DNA of 64,000 nucleotides from Lineus longissimus (GCF_910592395.1 NC_088316.1:5024001-5088000), one strand, 5' to 3'. Shown: positions 46,106 through 58,299, counted from the first letter of the stretch. Notes: generated from the letters alone by a model not told the origin. Made by a program: numbers and translations.

Positions 46106-46369
46106 TTGATTTTGTCACACAAAACTTCGAAATCATATAAAAAAATTAAATGTTTCTCCAGAAACAATGGTTATTTTGACGGTCAGTTTAACGGTAAGTG
46201 TCACCTTTTCTTCCTCAGAACCGAATTTGTTCTTAAGATATCAGGTTCTCTACCAATCTATGAGCAGAAACACGATGTTCACCGGCGCAATGTTATCATT
46301 TCGAATGATAGTCGTCCTCGGAATGGTACTTTTAGTTTTGTCGCTCGTATTTTAGATAGTGAGTTTTGA
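46106..46369 (+). other. Conserved block with two overlapping frames, array copy 2
   Basis: Counterpart of 33896-34176. TATAAAA at about 46136 lies roughly 30 bp before ATG 46167. The membrane-like frame reads MVILTVSLTVSVTF and ends at the same stop. A donor-like GTAAGTGTC (46194) is present here and in copy 3 but is GTATGTGTC in copy 1. Confidence 0.3.
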
Positions 46370-46575
46370 AAGACCGGACAACGGCTGGCGTTTGATACAG
46401 CAACCACAGCAAGTATAGGACTTGGTTTGCATACATTGTAATATGAAACCACGTCACTGCGCTGCGTACAATGTACTTCCATTGACGCGTTTGGATGGAA
46501 ACTATCGCAAATAAAGGGATCAGTTGATATTGTATATATTGACGCTCATATAAGAGAGTCTATGATATCATATCG

Positions 46576-46806
46576 ATGGGAAAATTACGTTTTCCAGCGA
46601 TATTTTGTTGGTGGTACCAACTGTTAGGCACCAATTCGTTTGATCGCCCTTGTTATGGGAGAGATGCAGTTATTGAGCTGGGACGCGATTTAATCACAGT
46701 TCCCCTAAACATGCTAAAGAAAAAACAGTTGGGGGCTCAGTCCAGAGATGTGGGTATGTTCAAGGAATTGATACCGAACTGGAGTACTTTGGTTGTCTCA
46801 CCATAA
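46576..46806 (+). CDS. Conserved ~76-aa ORF, array copy 2
   Basis: Counterpart of 34370-34582 with YQLLGTNSFDRPCYG. A one-base difference in CCGAGAG/CCAGAG shifts the end to QSRDVGMFKELIPNWSTLVV, a more protein-like tail than in copies 1 and 3. This may be the less damaged version. Confidence 0.35.
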   Translation: MGKLRFPAIFCWWYQLLGTNSFDRPCYGRDAVIELGRDLITVPLNMLKKKQLGAQSRDVGMFKELIPNWSTLVVSP

Positions 46807-47180
46807 CCGCTCGGGTGAAAATAACATGTAGACCAAATCGAGGTGTAGCCGAGATTTCGGCCAACAATTTACTATGTTTAGCTCCAGCCACCTGAGCGTG
46901 AGGTATCAATTTCTATTCTAAAACATCTCAAATGGAATAAAGAATAATGTGTTTTTAAACGCTTTTCGACTGCTTCCATATTCTGCACCGACCCAAGCAG
47001 TTATGGTTGCCTAACCATAACCACTGAATTCTGAACGAGGCTTCTTTGGGACATAGTGCATTTCCACTGTAAAGTACGGTTCATTCTAAATCCTGGTGGT
47101 GGTATCACATAGTTACATGAGATAACATTAAATCTTAAAAGCTTAAATCCGCGAATCTTGTCTTAGTTATTCCTTTCTAG

Positions 47181-47368
47181 ATCCGAATGCACATACAGGT
47201 ATCAGCTTTTACAAACATACGAAGATATGGCAGGAGAAAGCCATTGATCTTGCGGAGGAACAATGGAGAGATCTGGAATTTATTGAGGAGTATGAGACGC
47301 TCGGAACATGGACTAATTGTCTCAGGCCTAATACTCCGTTTTTATCGCTCTTAGGCACAGCGACATAG
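47181..47368 (+). CDS. Exon-like frame in array copy 2, broken in copies 1 and 3
   Basis: It follows the acceptor TTATTCCTTTCTAG. One frame gives FYKHTKIWQEKAIDLAEEQW then RDLEFIEEYETLGTW, a helical, charged segment, and stops at 47368. In copies 1 and 3 the same place reads CAATGAAATGAC, giving a stop, plus a small shift before it. A second frame (RRYGRRKPLILRRNNGEIW) is also open in copy 2. Possibly an exon lost in the other copies. Confidence 0.2.
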
Positions 47369-47389
47369 ATACTCGTCAGTCACCCCATT

Positions 47390-47868
47390 TCCATTTCTAT
47401 GTAGGACAATTATCAGTGCATCGATTTTGATAATATTCAGATATTTTATGACTCCCCCCCCCATCTTTTACAAACGAAAGACCCCCTTTCCTTCGATTGA
47501 AATATAGTGAAAAATTTCGATTTAGTTACCGGTTGATTTTCTGTAAAAAGTGGAAGATCGCACCAAACGAGAAAATGGCGATATTTGAAGATTGGGGAGG
47601 TTAGAAAAACAACGTCAGTCAGTCAGTCAGTCACCCCATTTCCATTTCTATGTAGGACGATTATCAGTGCATCGATTTTGATAATATTCAGATATTTTAT
47701 GACTCCCCCCCCCCCCATCTTTTACAAACGAAAGACCACCTTTCCTTCGATTGAAATATAGTGAAAAATTTCGATTTAGTTACTGGTTGATTTTCTGTAA
47801 AAAGTGGAAGATCGCACCAAACGAGAAAATGGCGATATTTGAAGATTGGGGAGGTTAGAAAAACAACG
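47390..47868. repeat. Local ~240-bp tandem duplication in array copy 2
   Basis: GTCACCCCATTTCCATTTCT to GGGGAGGTTAGAAAAACAAC appears twice (about 47383-47612 and 47627-47866), joined by (GTCA)n. Copies 1 and 3 have one version. The near identity of the two halves points to a recent event. Confidence 0.9.
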
Positions 47869-48649
47869 AACAAACACCATTCGAAATATAGCAATGCCAA
47901 TTTTAGGCCCCTGTGTTGCACATTATAAAAAAATACATTGGAAGCTCGGTTCTCCTTAAACATTTCAAAGGAGAGGTCGTTTTCAGAATATGTGCTTTTT
48001 CAGCCCCGTTGGGCTTAAAGTCCACGACTCCTGCTTTTATGATTGCATGACATGCTCCGCATTAAATCAAGTTTGATCAAAATTGAAGCACCCAGTCCAG
48101 AGATAAAGCAAGATTAACTGTTTTGTTTACATGTTATGTACAGCATTGGTTAGGTTTCTAAGTGAAGTCAGGCGGCAAGTTTACTGACATAGATCAGACT
48201 GATGTTTGATTTCTTACTATAATGGTATAAATTTGTCTGTATTACCTTACCTTATTATAGGGTATATCGAAGGTTAGAATTAGAAATACAGACTAACAGA
48301 CTGCATTGGGTTTTCTGTATTGTATAAAGTGTTAGGTACACTTTTGAAATCGTCTTACAGCAGAAAATGGCAAAATACCTGGAGTTATGGCCTTTAAATA
48401 AGCTTTGGAGCTATAACGGCATTATCAACTTGTGGCACACTTAGTTGGCTTTGTGTGACCCAGTTTGTAGCCTCAGTTTGTAACATATGCTTGCACAAAT
48501 CAGCTTTTTTTGCTGCAGTCATTTCATTATTGATCAGGAACCAATTATCAGCAGCAATTATCAGCCTACTACGAGACCATTGTCTTTGCGGGAGAGAGCC
48601 ACAGCTTTTGCAGTGGAAGAGGAAATAGGAATTCACTTAGGAGTACGAG

Positions 48650-50524
48650 ATGCTCAGAAAATGGGCCAGTCTCGTTATATCTCGATGTTACTCTCGGACA
48701 TACTATACTTCACACTTGTCGAGTGCTAATAACTCTCAGCGCGAACTTTTTACAATGTTTTCAAAACTGACTGCTGATCAATCGGCTGCTACCTTGCACC
48801 TTGATGGCGTGTCTGACACTGAACTAGTTAATAGATTCGCTGATTACTTCGATCAAAAAATTGTGAAAATTCTAAACGATTTGGAAGCTGACGTGCCAAC
48901 CACGGGTCAGAAACGTTGTAAAACCACCGTCAACCCACTTACCTTCGAGTTCGAACCAACTACAGTTAGTGAACTTTACACCATAATCAGGAACACCCCT
49001 GTCAAGACTTCATCCCTTGACCCGATCCCAGCATCGTTACTCAAGGATATTCTCACCAACATTCTACCCCAATTGGTAGAATTGATCAAGGAATCCATGA
49101 GAACTGGTGTATTTCCTGATGAGATGAAACTGGCCATCGTTACTCCCATTTTAAAGAAACAGGGTGCGGACATTTCTGATCTCAAGAACTATAGGCCTGT
49201 GTCCAACCTAATGTACTTTTCCAAGCTTCTGGAGCGTATCGTCGCTGCTCGTCTCCATAAACATCTTGCTGAGCATAACCTTTACACTACAAACCAGTCA
49301 GCGTACCGTCCAGGTCATAGTGTCGAAACAGCTTTGACTTCAATTGCCGACAGTGTACTTCGTAGTCTGGATGGGAGGAAGGGTGTGGCCATGGTTCTGT
49401 TAGATTTGTCGGCCGCGTTCGACACCATTGACCCCACCATCCTTCTGAGTAGATTGCGAGAAGTCTTTGGCATTGGTGGCATGGCCCTGGCCTGGTTTGA
49501 CTCTTACCTCACGGGCCGGAGTTTCCGGGTCAAGCTCGGGGACGATTTGTCTGAATCGCACAATTTGCTTTATGGGGTTCCGCAGGGCAGTGTGCTTGGG
49601 CCGCTTCTTTTCTCTTGTTACACTCAGCCACTAGTAGCGATCCTAAACGCCCATGACCTTACTTCCCACTTGATCGCAGATGACACTCAAAACTGGCGTT
49701 CGTTCCAGCTCACTCCTACGCCATCATTACAAAGTGTCATGAACAGGGTGGAGGCATGTCTTGGCGAGGTCCGCAAGTGGATGAGTGAAAACAAACTTAA
49801 GTTAAATGACCTGAAGACTGAGTTTCTTCTACTCATGTCCCCTTCTCAGGATCAAATGCGACCAAGTGATATTGTACTGCACATGGGCAATGCTGAAATT
49901 CTGCCGTCCAAAAAAGCTCGCAATCTAGGTTTTATCTTTGACAACACAATGACTTTTCATGATCAAATATCAGGTATTGTATCCGCAGGTTATTACCACT
50001 TACGCAAAATTGCCTTGAATAAAAAATATCCCCCTGCCGGACTTTTAGTTACCTTAACCCATGCTTTTATTACATCTAAATTGGACTTTTGCAATTCGTT
50101 GTACTTTAGTTTGCCAGATTATGAACTCAACCGACTGCAGAAAATTCAAAATCAAGCTGCACGATTGGTTACCAACACCAAGAGAAGAGACCATATAACT
50201 CCTGTCCTCCGTCAACTTCACTGGCTACCAGTTCATGCTAGAACTCAATTTAAACTTTTAACCTTTGCTTACAGAGCTGTGTATGACGGTGGCCATGCCT
50301 ATCTTCGGCTGGCGCTTCTTTCGACCCAGAGAACAACCAGGGCAGAAGCGGCACCGAGACTTACTCACTGTAAGTCCAAGAAGAAAACAGCCGGAGATAG
50401 GGCGTACAGTGTCAGCGCCCCACAGCTCTGGAACAAAGTGCTAGAAAAAATTAGATTGTCCAAAACAATGGCAACTTTTAAAAAATGTTTAAAGACGCAC
50501 CTTTTTAACCTATATTTCCATTAG
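48650..50524 (+). CDS. LINE reverse transcriptase ORF with a host-derived start
   Basis: 624 codons. The first 13 come from array sequence and read in frame into the LINE. RT motifs in order: SSLDPIPASLLKD, NYRPVSNL, LLDLSAAFDTIDP (motif A), YGVPQGSVLGPLLF (motif B), then LIADDTQ where F/Y-A-D-D is expected (motif C), and the C-terminal HWLPVHARTQFKLL and LKTHLFNLY. The I in place of Y/F next to ADD, and the lost endonuclease, suggest an inactive element, although the frame is unbroken, so insertion is fairly recent. Confidence 0.88.
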   Translation: MLRKWASLVISRCYSRTYYTSHLSSANNSQRELFTMFSKLTADQSAATLHLDGVSDTELVNRFADYFDQKIVKILNDLEADVPTTGQKRCKTTVNPLTFEFEPTTVSELYTIIRNTPVKTSSLDPIPASLLKDILTNILPQLVELIKESMRTGVFPDEMKLAIVTPILKKQGADISDLKNYRPVSNLMYFSKLLERIVAARLHKHLAEHNLYTTNQSAYRPGHSVETALTSIADSVLRSLDGRKGVAMVLLDLSAAFDTIDPTILLSRLREVFGIGGMALAWFDSYLTGRSFRVKLGDDLSESHNLLYGVPQGSVLGPLLFSCYTQPLVAILNAHDLTSHLIADDTQNWRSFQLTPTPSLQSVMNRVEACLGEVRKWMSENKLKLNDLKTEFLLLMSPSQDQMRPSDIVLHMGNAEILPSKKARNLGFIFDNTMTFHDQISGIVSAGYYHLRKIALNKKYPPAGLLVTLTHAFITSKLDFCNSLYFSLPDYELNRLQKIQNQAARLVTNTKRRDHITPVLRQLHWLPVHARTQFKLLTFAYRAVYDGGHAYLRLALLSTQRTTRAEAAPRLTHCKSKKKTAGDRAYSVSAPQLWNKVLEKIRLSKTMATFKKCLKTHLFNLYFH

Positions 50525-50648
50525 ATAGTGTTTTATTCAATGTGTTTTATGGTTAAATGTTTATATCTATGTATGTATTGTAAAGCGCCGCTGACAATTT
50601 GATATAAAGCGGCGCTATATAAATTATTTTATTATTATTATCATTATT
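48690..50648 (+). mobile_element. 5'-truncated CR1/L2-like LINE in array copy 2
   Basis: ATGTT flanks both ends (48685-48689 and 50649-50653), and copies 1 and 3 give the empty site. The 3' end has the hairpin AAAGCGCCGC ... GCGGCGCTATATAA and an (ATT)n tail typical of CR1/L2-type LINEs. The endonuclease half is missing. Insertion is 13 bp upstream of the PAN exon acceptor. Confidence 0.88.
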
Positions 50649-50661
50649 ATGTTGTTATTAG

Positions 50662-50950
50662 GATATTGATTCTCATGCTGGAAACGTCGTCTCTAAGGAA
50701 AATGGAAGGCCTGCAGAAAACAGCATGCTTCGATAATGTCATGACCAATATGACAATCCTCACGCCAGTAATAGGAAGCTTTTTGGTTGTATCCCGTTTG
50801 AAGTGTGCTACATTCTGCCTTGGAATAAAAAAATGTAGGTCGGTAGCCACATATCACTTTGGTAACTTCCAGAAGTGTCAGATAGATGGTCTGAAGTACT
50901 TTCGTGTTCATGGAGGACATCAAAAATGGTGGAGATTGTACAAGATGAGG
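50662..50950 (+). CDS. PAN/apple-like domain exon, array copy 2
   Basis: Same Cys framework as copy 1 with NFQKCQIDGLKYFRVHGG in the variable loop. A LINE ends 13 bp before its acceptor (TTGTTATTAG), and in copy 2 the upstream hydrophobic lead is replaced by LINE sequence. The donor GTAAGATTG is kept. It pairs in phase 0 with the exon at 51062-51292. Confidence 0.55.
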
Positions 50951-51061
50951 GTAAGATTGTCAGTAACTCGAACATTCAATGGTTACTTCACCGTCAATCG
51001 CTATGCTATATACTAAAGGCAATTGATACTATCAAAGCTGAAATAAAACCGATGTTCACAG

Positions 51062-51292
51062 AGATCAAGGACAAATATTCGTGTAATGTCACATAGTAAT
51101 GTTGACGTCACAGACGGCATCATCTTTAACACAACACACAAAGGTACAACAGGTCATGCAGCTGTAATAATCGTTTCAGCCAATTTTCAGTTAAACTGGC
51201 AAAATTCACACGATCATATTGTTTTCCAAGACTTAATCAGCGAGGAACGCTTTCACGCTCTCAAAAATCAATCCGAGCCTGTCAGACCATGA
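51062..51292 (+). CDS. Last exon after the PAN exon, array copy 2
   Basis: The acceptor GATGTTCACAG opens a phase-0 frame: RSRTNIRVMSHSNVDVTDG, IIFNTTHKG, NFQLNWQNSHDHIVFQDLIS, ending EPVRP and TGA. Compared with copy 3 it has an in-frame 9-bp gap (THKG...TTGH against THESTSNRSGH) and ends at the same stop, which supports use of this frame. Confidence 0.4.
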   Translation, partial: RSRTNIRVMSHSNVDVTDGIIFNTTHKGTTGHAAVIIVSANFQLNWQNSHDHIVFQDLISEERFHALKNQSEPVRP

Positions 51293-52979
51293 AATTTTCG
51301 TATTACGTTACGTGTGATATAAATTCAAGGTTTGAGAGGTCTGAACATAGGTAGCGCTTTTTTCATTGATTTTCACCTGGGCACTACTTTTTGGATGAAT
51401 GGTTCAAACCAACTGACAGCAACACATGTGCATGCGTAGTGATGATCTGGAAACTTTAAGATAAATATCATATAGTATTAGCCCATATAGACCATACTAA
51501 ATTCTTATACGACTTGTTATTCAATTTTAAAATGCCATAGGCCCCTTCTATTGCATAATATCGGAATTCTTAGTTTTGAAAGAGACTATTTTCCTCAACC
51601 GGACTTTTTATTTCAGGCAATTGTATCTTAAATTTTTGTCTCTCGCTTAATATCTCCTTTACTATTTCGCACGGCCACAAGAGTTACATGCTTACGGCCT
51701 ACAACGATATCGTCGGTCACTTACTGAATTGAAAGCATTTTATTTGAGCTTTAAAGGCCTACGCCGTTCGTTGAAAATATGAAATTGTAATTGAACTTGA
51801 ATATTTCTCATTATTTCTCATTGCGTGAATAAGAACTGAATATAAATTTTAGCATTGCCGGTGTGTAGACTGATAGAAAAAGGCAATGAATATAGTTTCA
51901 GCAAATTAGTAGACTATGCATAATAAATGCACAATGGCAATGTGTATAAATGCACTTCTTTTTTTCCTTGACCACCGGTAATTACGAACGGCGTACCCCT
52001 TTAAACCGTTCGGTATTGACATCCACAAAACAGAAGTTAAGCTCCAATCACTGTCCAGTACCTAACGATTAACAGCCGTGCCAAGTTTCTTATGAACTCA
52101 CACAGTGTGCCTTTAAACGATACAGAAAGACGCCGTCACCCGCTCCTTTCATAACCCCTGTGACATTGGAACAATGGGATAGCTGGTTTCGTAATGGAGA
52201 GCACAAACTATTCGTGTTCTTCTTTGCTGGAATAGGTCTGGCCCGGTTGTTCAAAATCTCATGACTCAACATGATGTTATCTTAACATTTCACGTTAAAC
52301 CTCCAAACATTACACTGAAAACCCTGCCAGGTGTCGTCAAAACGAGTAATTTAGATTACTAACACCCTTATCTACAGGATAAGTGGATCATTCCTCGGAA
52401 GGAGTAATCTTGAATCGTCATCAATTTGAGCAAGACAACACTCGTTTCGAGTACTCAGCCTTGGACGTATGGCAAAATTTCGCCACTTTTGAGGACGGAC
52501 GTCTGTACATTGTGAATAGACCTACGTCCGTGATTTGAGTAATGCTCAAACCTCATGTTTGTGATTCTTGATTTAATCTGAATTGTGGTTTTATTTGTTC
52601 GAACATTAATGTAAGTAGGCTGATCTGGGAAGCAAATTTTTATTTCGATTCCTTCTGAGAATCGTGGTTAGATTCCAATTGAGCAATCAACCCTCATCAG
52701 AGGAATCATGTTGGCAGTCCAACAGAACGGTATGAAAAAACATTAGGTGGTAGCTGATAAGCCGTCATGCGTGTAACGAATTTGCAGGTACATGTACTGT
52801 TTATTGTGCATTGATGAATACATGTACCTTGGTTTCGAAACCACTAACTCCGAATACTTTTTAAACCTTCTTTTTAATAGCGACATATAGGCACATGAAT
52901 TTTAAGACAACTTGATGATTATGTAAATATCCACTAGTAGAACTAAATTTTACCTTGCAATTTTCTGAGCATCATTATG

Positions 52980-53225
52980 AACCTGATGACGAACTCTAAT
53001 TAATCCATTGCTTACTCACTTTGTGTAGTACAAACCCGACGATGAACTCTTTGCTTACTCACTCTGAGTAGTACAAACCTGATAACGAACTTTAATTAAT
53101 CCATTGCTTACTCACTCTGAGTAGTACACACCTGATGATGAACTCTTTCCTTACTCACTCTGAGTAGTATAAACCTGATAACGAACTTTAACTACTCCAT
53201 TGCTTACTCACTCTGAGCTGCACAT
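52980..53225. repeat. ~50-bp minisatellite with TACTCA...TGAGTA palindromes, copy 2
   Basis: Five units, each carrying TTACTCACTCTGAGTAGT with small variations (one reads CACTTTGTGTAGT, the last CACTCTGAGCTGC). Units alternate between TTTAATTAATCC and CTCTTTGC spacers, suggesting duplication of unit pairs. Confidence 0.75.
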
Positions 53226-53433
53226 TCCTTAGAATCTTGTTGAATACGTGAAATTACCCAGGATGAGTAGGCCTCGGTTTTCAGTGTGTGTTATCTAACG
53301 TAACGTTAAATTCAGTTGTTCAAAGTCACGTTAGCCATCATGTTGCTGATATGATGTTATTTTTGTTTTGCTTTGTTAGTTGCCAAGCACATTACCAAAA
53401 ATATCCTCCCTTAATTGGCCGCTTCTGGAAGCC

Positions 53434-53865
53434 ATGAGAGAAAAGAGTGAGGAGAAAAAGGAGAGAGGGAACAATTGGTCCATCATCGAGAAGAAGTTGT
53501 TGGTCGATCTTGTATTGGATGCATTAAGAATCACTCCGGGAATATTGAAGGCGAGTGGTGTCACAAATATTTTGAATAATCTCATTTGGAGACAAATAAC
53601 TACAAGGATCAATGCTATTGGTTCAGCAGTGCGAAAAGTTGATGCTGTAAAGGACAAGTGGAAGCAGCTTCTCTCCAAATCGAGGAAAGAGTTTGCTGAG
53701 CGCCGCACTCACGATGGTGGTACTGGAGGAGTTTCTAGACCCCACCCTGCAGACTACGCCTCTGACAGAATAATAGCGAGATTAGAGCGGGATGCCAGTT
53801 TCCGGAGCCATAAACGCGGATTCGAGTACCCTTACGGCCGGCCGCTACGTTTACTACATCCATAA
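53434..53865 (+). CDS. Myb/SANT-like DNA-binding protein, array copy 2
   Basis: 143 aa from the first in-frame ATG. The ATG used in copy 1 is ATA here, and a 9-bp in-frame gap precedes the start. The domain differs from copy 1 at about 15 of 50 residues in helices 1-2 (VLDALRITPGILKASGVTNI) but is identical from DAVKDKWKQLLSKSRKEF to AERRTH. The frame is fully open with a distinct C-terminus (RGFEYPYGRPLRLLHP). Confidence 0.7.
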   Translation: MREKSEEKKERGNNWSIIEKKLLVDLVLDALRITPGILKASGVTNILNNLIWRQITTRINAIGSAVRKVDAVKDKWKQLLSKSRKEFAERRTHDGGTGGVSRPHPADYASDRIIARLERDASFRSHKRGFEYPYGRPLRLLHP

Positions 53866-55722
53866 TAACTAAAAGGGCAGCAAGCCTCACTGACACTGAC
53901 ACAACAAGAAGACCCACTTCCAGATCTAGGCAGGAAAATCCCATATCAGTTGTATATGTACATTACGTGTGTACATAGTTTTTGGCGAAAAAGTATCCTT
54001 GGGCTAATCAGTCTTCACCAAATTTTATATGTGTTGAGAAAATCTCTTCGCCAATACCATGATTAAAATTTTACAACATTTCTTGATCAATACCAACTGG
54101 CTGCGAAAAATGACTTCTTACAGCAAATCAGTCATATCGTCACTCGCTCATTGACATTCCCTACTAAAATACAAGTACTAAAACTGACCGGTGAGACCAC
54201 ATTTTCTTTAAAATATTATCAAAAAGCATATTTCTGTAATGGCCTGACTCTGTATATTTAGAATCAACCACAGATTGAGAATTGATTCCGCTTTGATCCA
54301 TCCCAGTCTTGTTTTTACCACAACTTGACATTTTGATAAGGAGCCACACTTCTGGTCACGGATGAATACATGTCTCTGCCCTAGTATCCTGGTATATCCG
54401 GAGGTTTTCAATTCTCTCCACCTCTTGATGACGTGGGAGTGAAAACTTACACTGAGTCACAGGATGAATATGATTCGGTAAGGTAACAAAAAAGGTGTGA
54501 TTAAAGGGCTTACTACTTAAAGCAACTGACTCAAGTAGAGAAGCCTTGCAATTGCACCTGGGTTATCACCAATACCACTACAGTACTGCAAAAGATAGAC
54601 CTTTAGTGAACTGATAAACATTAAAAAACCACTTCCTATACAAATCAATTTAGATAGAAGCTGGACAAAAATACCGTCGTCCACAAATACGTTTGAAGTG
54701 TGCCCTATAACGATATTTTACATGCTTAACATTTTTGATCCGTACACCCGAATAATCGTACATCAGTATTTTTTCTGTACGTGTCGATCAGTGTACGCAC
54801 GTCTTGATGTGATGTGCCAGTTCGATATCCCAATATCATCCTAATGATAGGAAATGAAATATCTGATGATACAGGACCTGTGTAAACTGTGTTAACTGCT
54901 GGCCTATACATGTATAGCAGTCTTCAAGATATCCGTTGAAAAGTGCCCGTTGCTTATTATTGCCAACCATGGCATTTGGCCCTCGCATTCCCTTTGTCTA
55001 TCATTAAGAAGAACATTTTGAGTCTGATGATACAGGACCGGTGTATACTGTGTTAACTGCTGGCCTATACATATATAGCAGTCTTGAAGATATCTCTTGT
55101 GTCCGTCGTGAAAAGTGTCCGTAAAGTGTCCGTCGTGACGAGTTAAGAAAGGGTTCTATAGACTCATGACGTCCAATACTTGTACATCAAGCAGGAATCA
55201 AAAGCGGTTCAGTGTCATTTTCGTGAATAAATATTTCCCCCGCTTGTCATCTATTCAGCCAATATAGAATGACATACTGCACAGCGCGTAGCTTCTTTGC
55301 AACATCTTTAACTGCCACTGCGATTAAGCTGAACGGATAAAAGGAGGGGGAAAAAAACAACGCATCATGTATTTTCTATCGGATATTTTTATATGTTTCT
55401 CGTACAGTTCTCAAAAGAGGCAAATGAACGGAATATTTGTAAAGATGTGCCTTTCTCATTTGTGGTCGACACATTTAATTCTCGCCTGTCGTTTCGCTGA
55501 AACTGTATGTAATACCGGAAAAAGAACGAAGTGACATTATTCTAACCTTCTCTATGACTTAATCATTTTATGAAAGATGTCAAATTATGAATTGGTCATT
55601 TTGATGAGACTGATTGCATGAGGAGTCTGCACAACTTGGCGCCCAAATACACTCACTAACTCTACTGTACATCCAAGCGCTATATAAAATTGTCACCTAA
55701 ACTAGTTCCTCTAGTCCCTTAG

Positions 55723-56001
55723 TCAGAAGCCATAGTCAAGTTGCAAGAAGTCGCCAAATCGAAACCCTGCAATTTGACTTCGGGTGGAACTTGATGCAGT
55801 TTGATCGCCGGTTTGACGACGATTGGTCGGTTTAGCTATGCCAGCATGCACGTGGCTCAATATAAAAAATGGACAACCTCTAAATCGAGTTGTGACGGCT
55901 TCAAAAGACAAAGCAAATTGAGAAATCATCATTGAAATCAACAGGGACATGAGCAGATCAGCACGTCTATGGCAAAACCTATTTTCTTTTATAAATGACA
56001 T
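55723..56001 (-). other. Conserved minus-strand frame of unknown meaning, array copy 2
   Basis: 92 codons with a hydrophobic start (LLMSLLISMMISQFALSF) and a Thr/Ser/Gln-rich end (RRQTGDQTASSSTRSQIAGF). The counterpart in copy 1 (41990-42199) keeps the frame and stop but is shorter. This may be a small secreted protein or simply a non-coding stretch that is well conserved. Confidence 0.2.
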
Positions 56002-57948
56002 GGGTTATTGCGAGAGAGTGAGGTCGATGGGCGGTATTAAACTGAAACTGGTGATGTAAAGGGCAAAGTGGCTCGAAATGGCTACTGCTCTCCCTCGGGC
56101 ATTTTAACCTGACTACAGACATGGCACAATGGCAATTGTTCATTAATCATGTCGATTAAACAATCAGGTGATGATATGCAATCTCACTTAATTAAGTAAG
56201 ATTGCAAGTATTAATTTCTTTGCGAAAATACCTTTCAGTTGATGTGCAGAAAGTCTATGGAAGTGTGTTTTGCGTTTGAGTAAGTCCACGCTTATCAAAA
56301 ATATAGGTTTTTGAGTTCCTTAACATCCTTTCAGGTTTTTTTGGTAGGTTCTTCAGAAAACTTATGAATCCCTAAAAGGTTTTGAGCTCGTGAAAAAACT
56401 CAAGGAGATTTTTCAATTTTCTGAAAATCCCGTATGGCGTGAATATTTGTGTTGGCTAAAACACCCTAAAAGGTTTTTCAAGAGCCACACAACTTCAGTT
56501 TGCGTGTAGAGCTGAAATCACTGAAGTCATTGTTACAGTATAACATAGTATTATGACAGTGCATCAGACGAAAGGTAACTATTTTCTTATTGCATTGCAA
56601 CTTCAACTCTCTGCGGCCTGTATAAACTTGTGATCAAAAAATGTTGGTATTTGTATCGAGCTGCAAACTAGTGAGAAGGAGAAGAATGCAGATCATTAGT
56701 ATTTTTTTTGATGCAAATTTGTGAAGAGGGCATGGAACAGTTCTTTATCCTTGCTGCGAATGAACCGTGGAAAGAAATGTAGGATAAATTATATACGTAC
56801 CATATTTGGCAGCGTTTGCTTTCATTGAAAGATTAGATGACATGAATGAGAGCAAAATATGACTAACAGCATAGGCCAGGCTAAGTGGTATTCACTGTCT
56901 CTCGTCTCCTTATGCCGCTATTTTTGCCTAAGCATGAATTTTCTTCCTTTTTTGGTTTTAGGGTAAGGACACACACTGTACAAACATTACGGACAGCAAC
57001 TCCGTTATACAAGTTTAATTCTTGATCATACATTGAGTTATTAGGTAGAAGTCCTATCCACCCATAACACGTGAGCGATTTTAGAGAATGTGTAACGTGC
57101 TACCAGCACGAACATCTTTGAGCACTCTAATTATGACTCTGATTACATTCGGTGAATTATATATAAGGATGTCCTCGTTAATACCGGTAGCCTTTCCTTT
57201 CTGTACTATAAAAGTAGGACCATACATTTCGGAGGTCCACAAAAGGGTAGCAGTAGGACTTAGTAGGCCCTGGTCCCGCCTTTATTGTGACTTGTCATGC
57301 ACAATCTGGAAAGCGCCTCTTCCCATACCGCCCTGGAACGTTGACTAACAAAACAATTAGAAATACCCGCTGGTGTGACTTTCAGATCTTTAGCCAATGA
57401 CTGTGACGACCTGTGCATACAATAACATTTTAATAACACTGTTCATAGAGTATAAATGGTCAATTATAATGCATGCAATATATGGCACCCCAAGAGGTCT
57501 CGTCATAATGGCACCCGATATCGGTATTCACGAGACCTGTAGGGTTACAATATCAACCCGAATACTTACGCCATGGCAGGAAGAAATCGGTGTCTGTTAC
57601 TGTAAAAAAAGGAAAAAACTACGAATCAAGGCCTGCTAATTGATGCAGCGGCCAATGGAAACCGTGTTAATCCCTGGTCAGAGCTCGACGAGCAATTCGA
57701 CATCAAAATCGCGTCACATTTTTGAGTTAACCACATGTATTTGCATTATTCGCTTTTGCCGGTTTCGTTTGGTTTAAAGACAGAGTATTGAGCTATGTAT
57801 AAGCCTGGATTTTTTAACTGGGAGGTAAGGGGCAAACATCGTAATGTGTGACTCTGGAAGTTTGTCGATTTGTTTGTGGGGCATAAATTACATTTTGCTG
57901 CCTGATCCTCAAAAATATTTCAAAACGTCGATTACCTGACTGAAAAGG

Positions 57949-58299
57949 GTGTCAGAGATTTTACTAGCCGTTGCCCCGGGAAAAGCCTGGGAGAGACGGG
58001 GAAATATGCGCATGAAATTAAAGAAACTAGGTGCGCGTATTGCGCTGTATGAATTCACTGTTGGTTCATCTGGTATATCATTGAATTTCAAAGTAAATAT
58101 ACAACCGGGTTACTCTCTTCATCTCTTCAAATACTATTACTTTAACATGCTTCCTTATAGTGCCTGTCCAATCTCGGTTCAAACAATTTGTTTGCTACTG
58201 CAGATTGAACAGGTGGCGCATTTTTCTTCATACCTGATATTACAAATCATGATGCGCGAAGAGCGTTATGACCAAATGAATAAAACTGTATTTTGCTGA
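57949..58299 (+). other. Exon-like frame near the unit end, open in copy 2, shifted in copy 1
   Basis: The plus frame reads SEILLAVAPGKAWERRG, KKLGARIALYEFTVGSSG, VNIQPGYSLHLFKYYYF. In copy 1 (about 44212-44560) a one-base loss at GCTGATGCATTC breaks it. The minus strand of the same place reads NDIPDEPTVNSYSAIRAP up to a donor CAG/GTAATC (about 57938-58090), so the coding strand is undecided. Confidence 0.2.
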
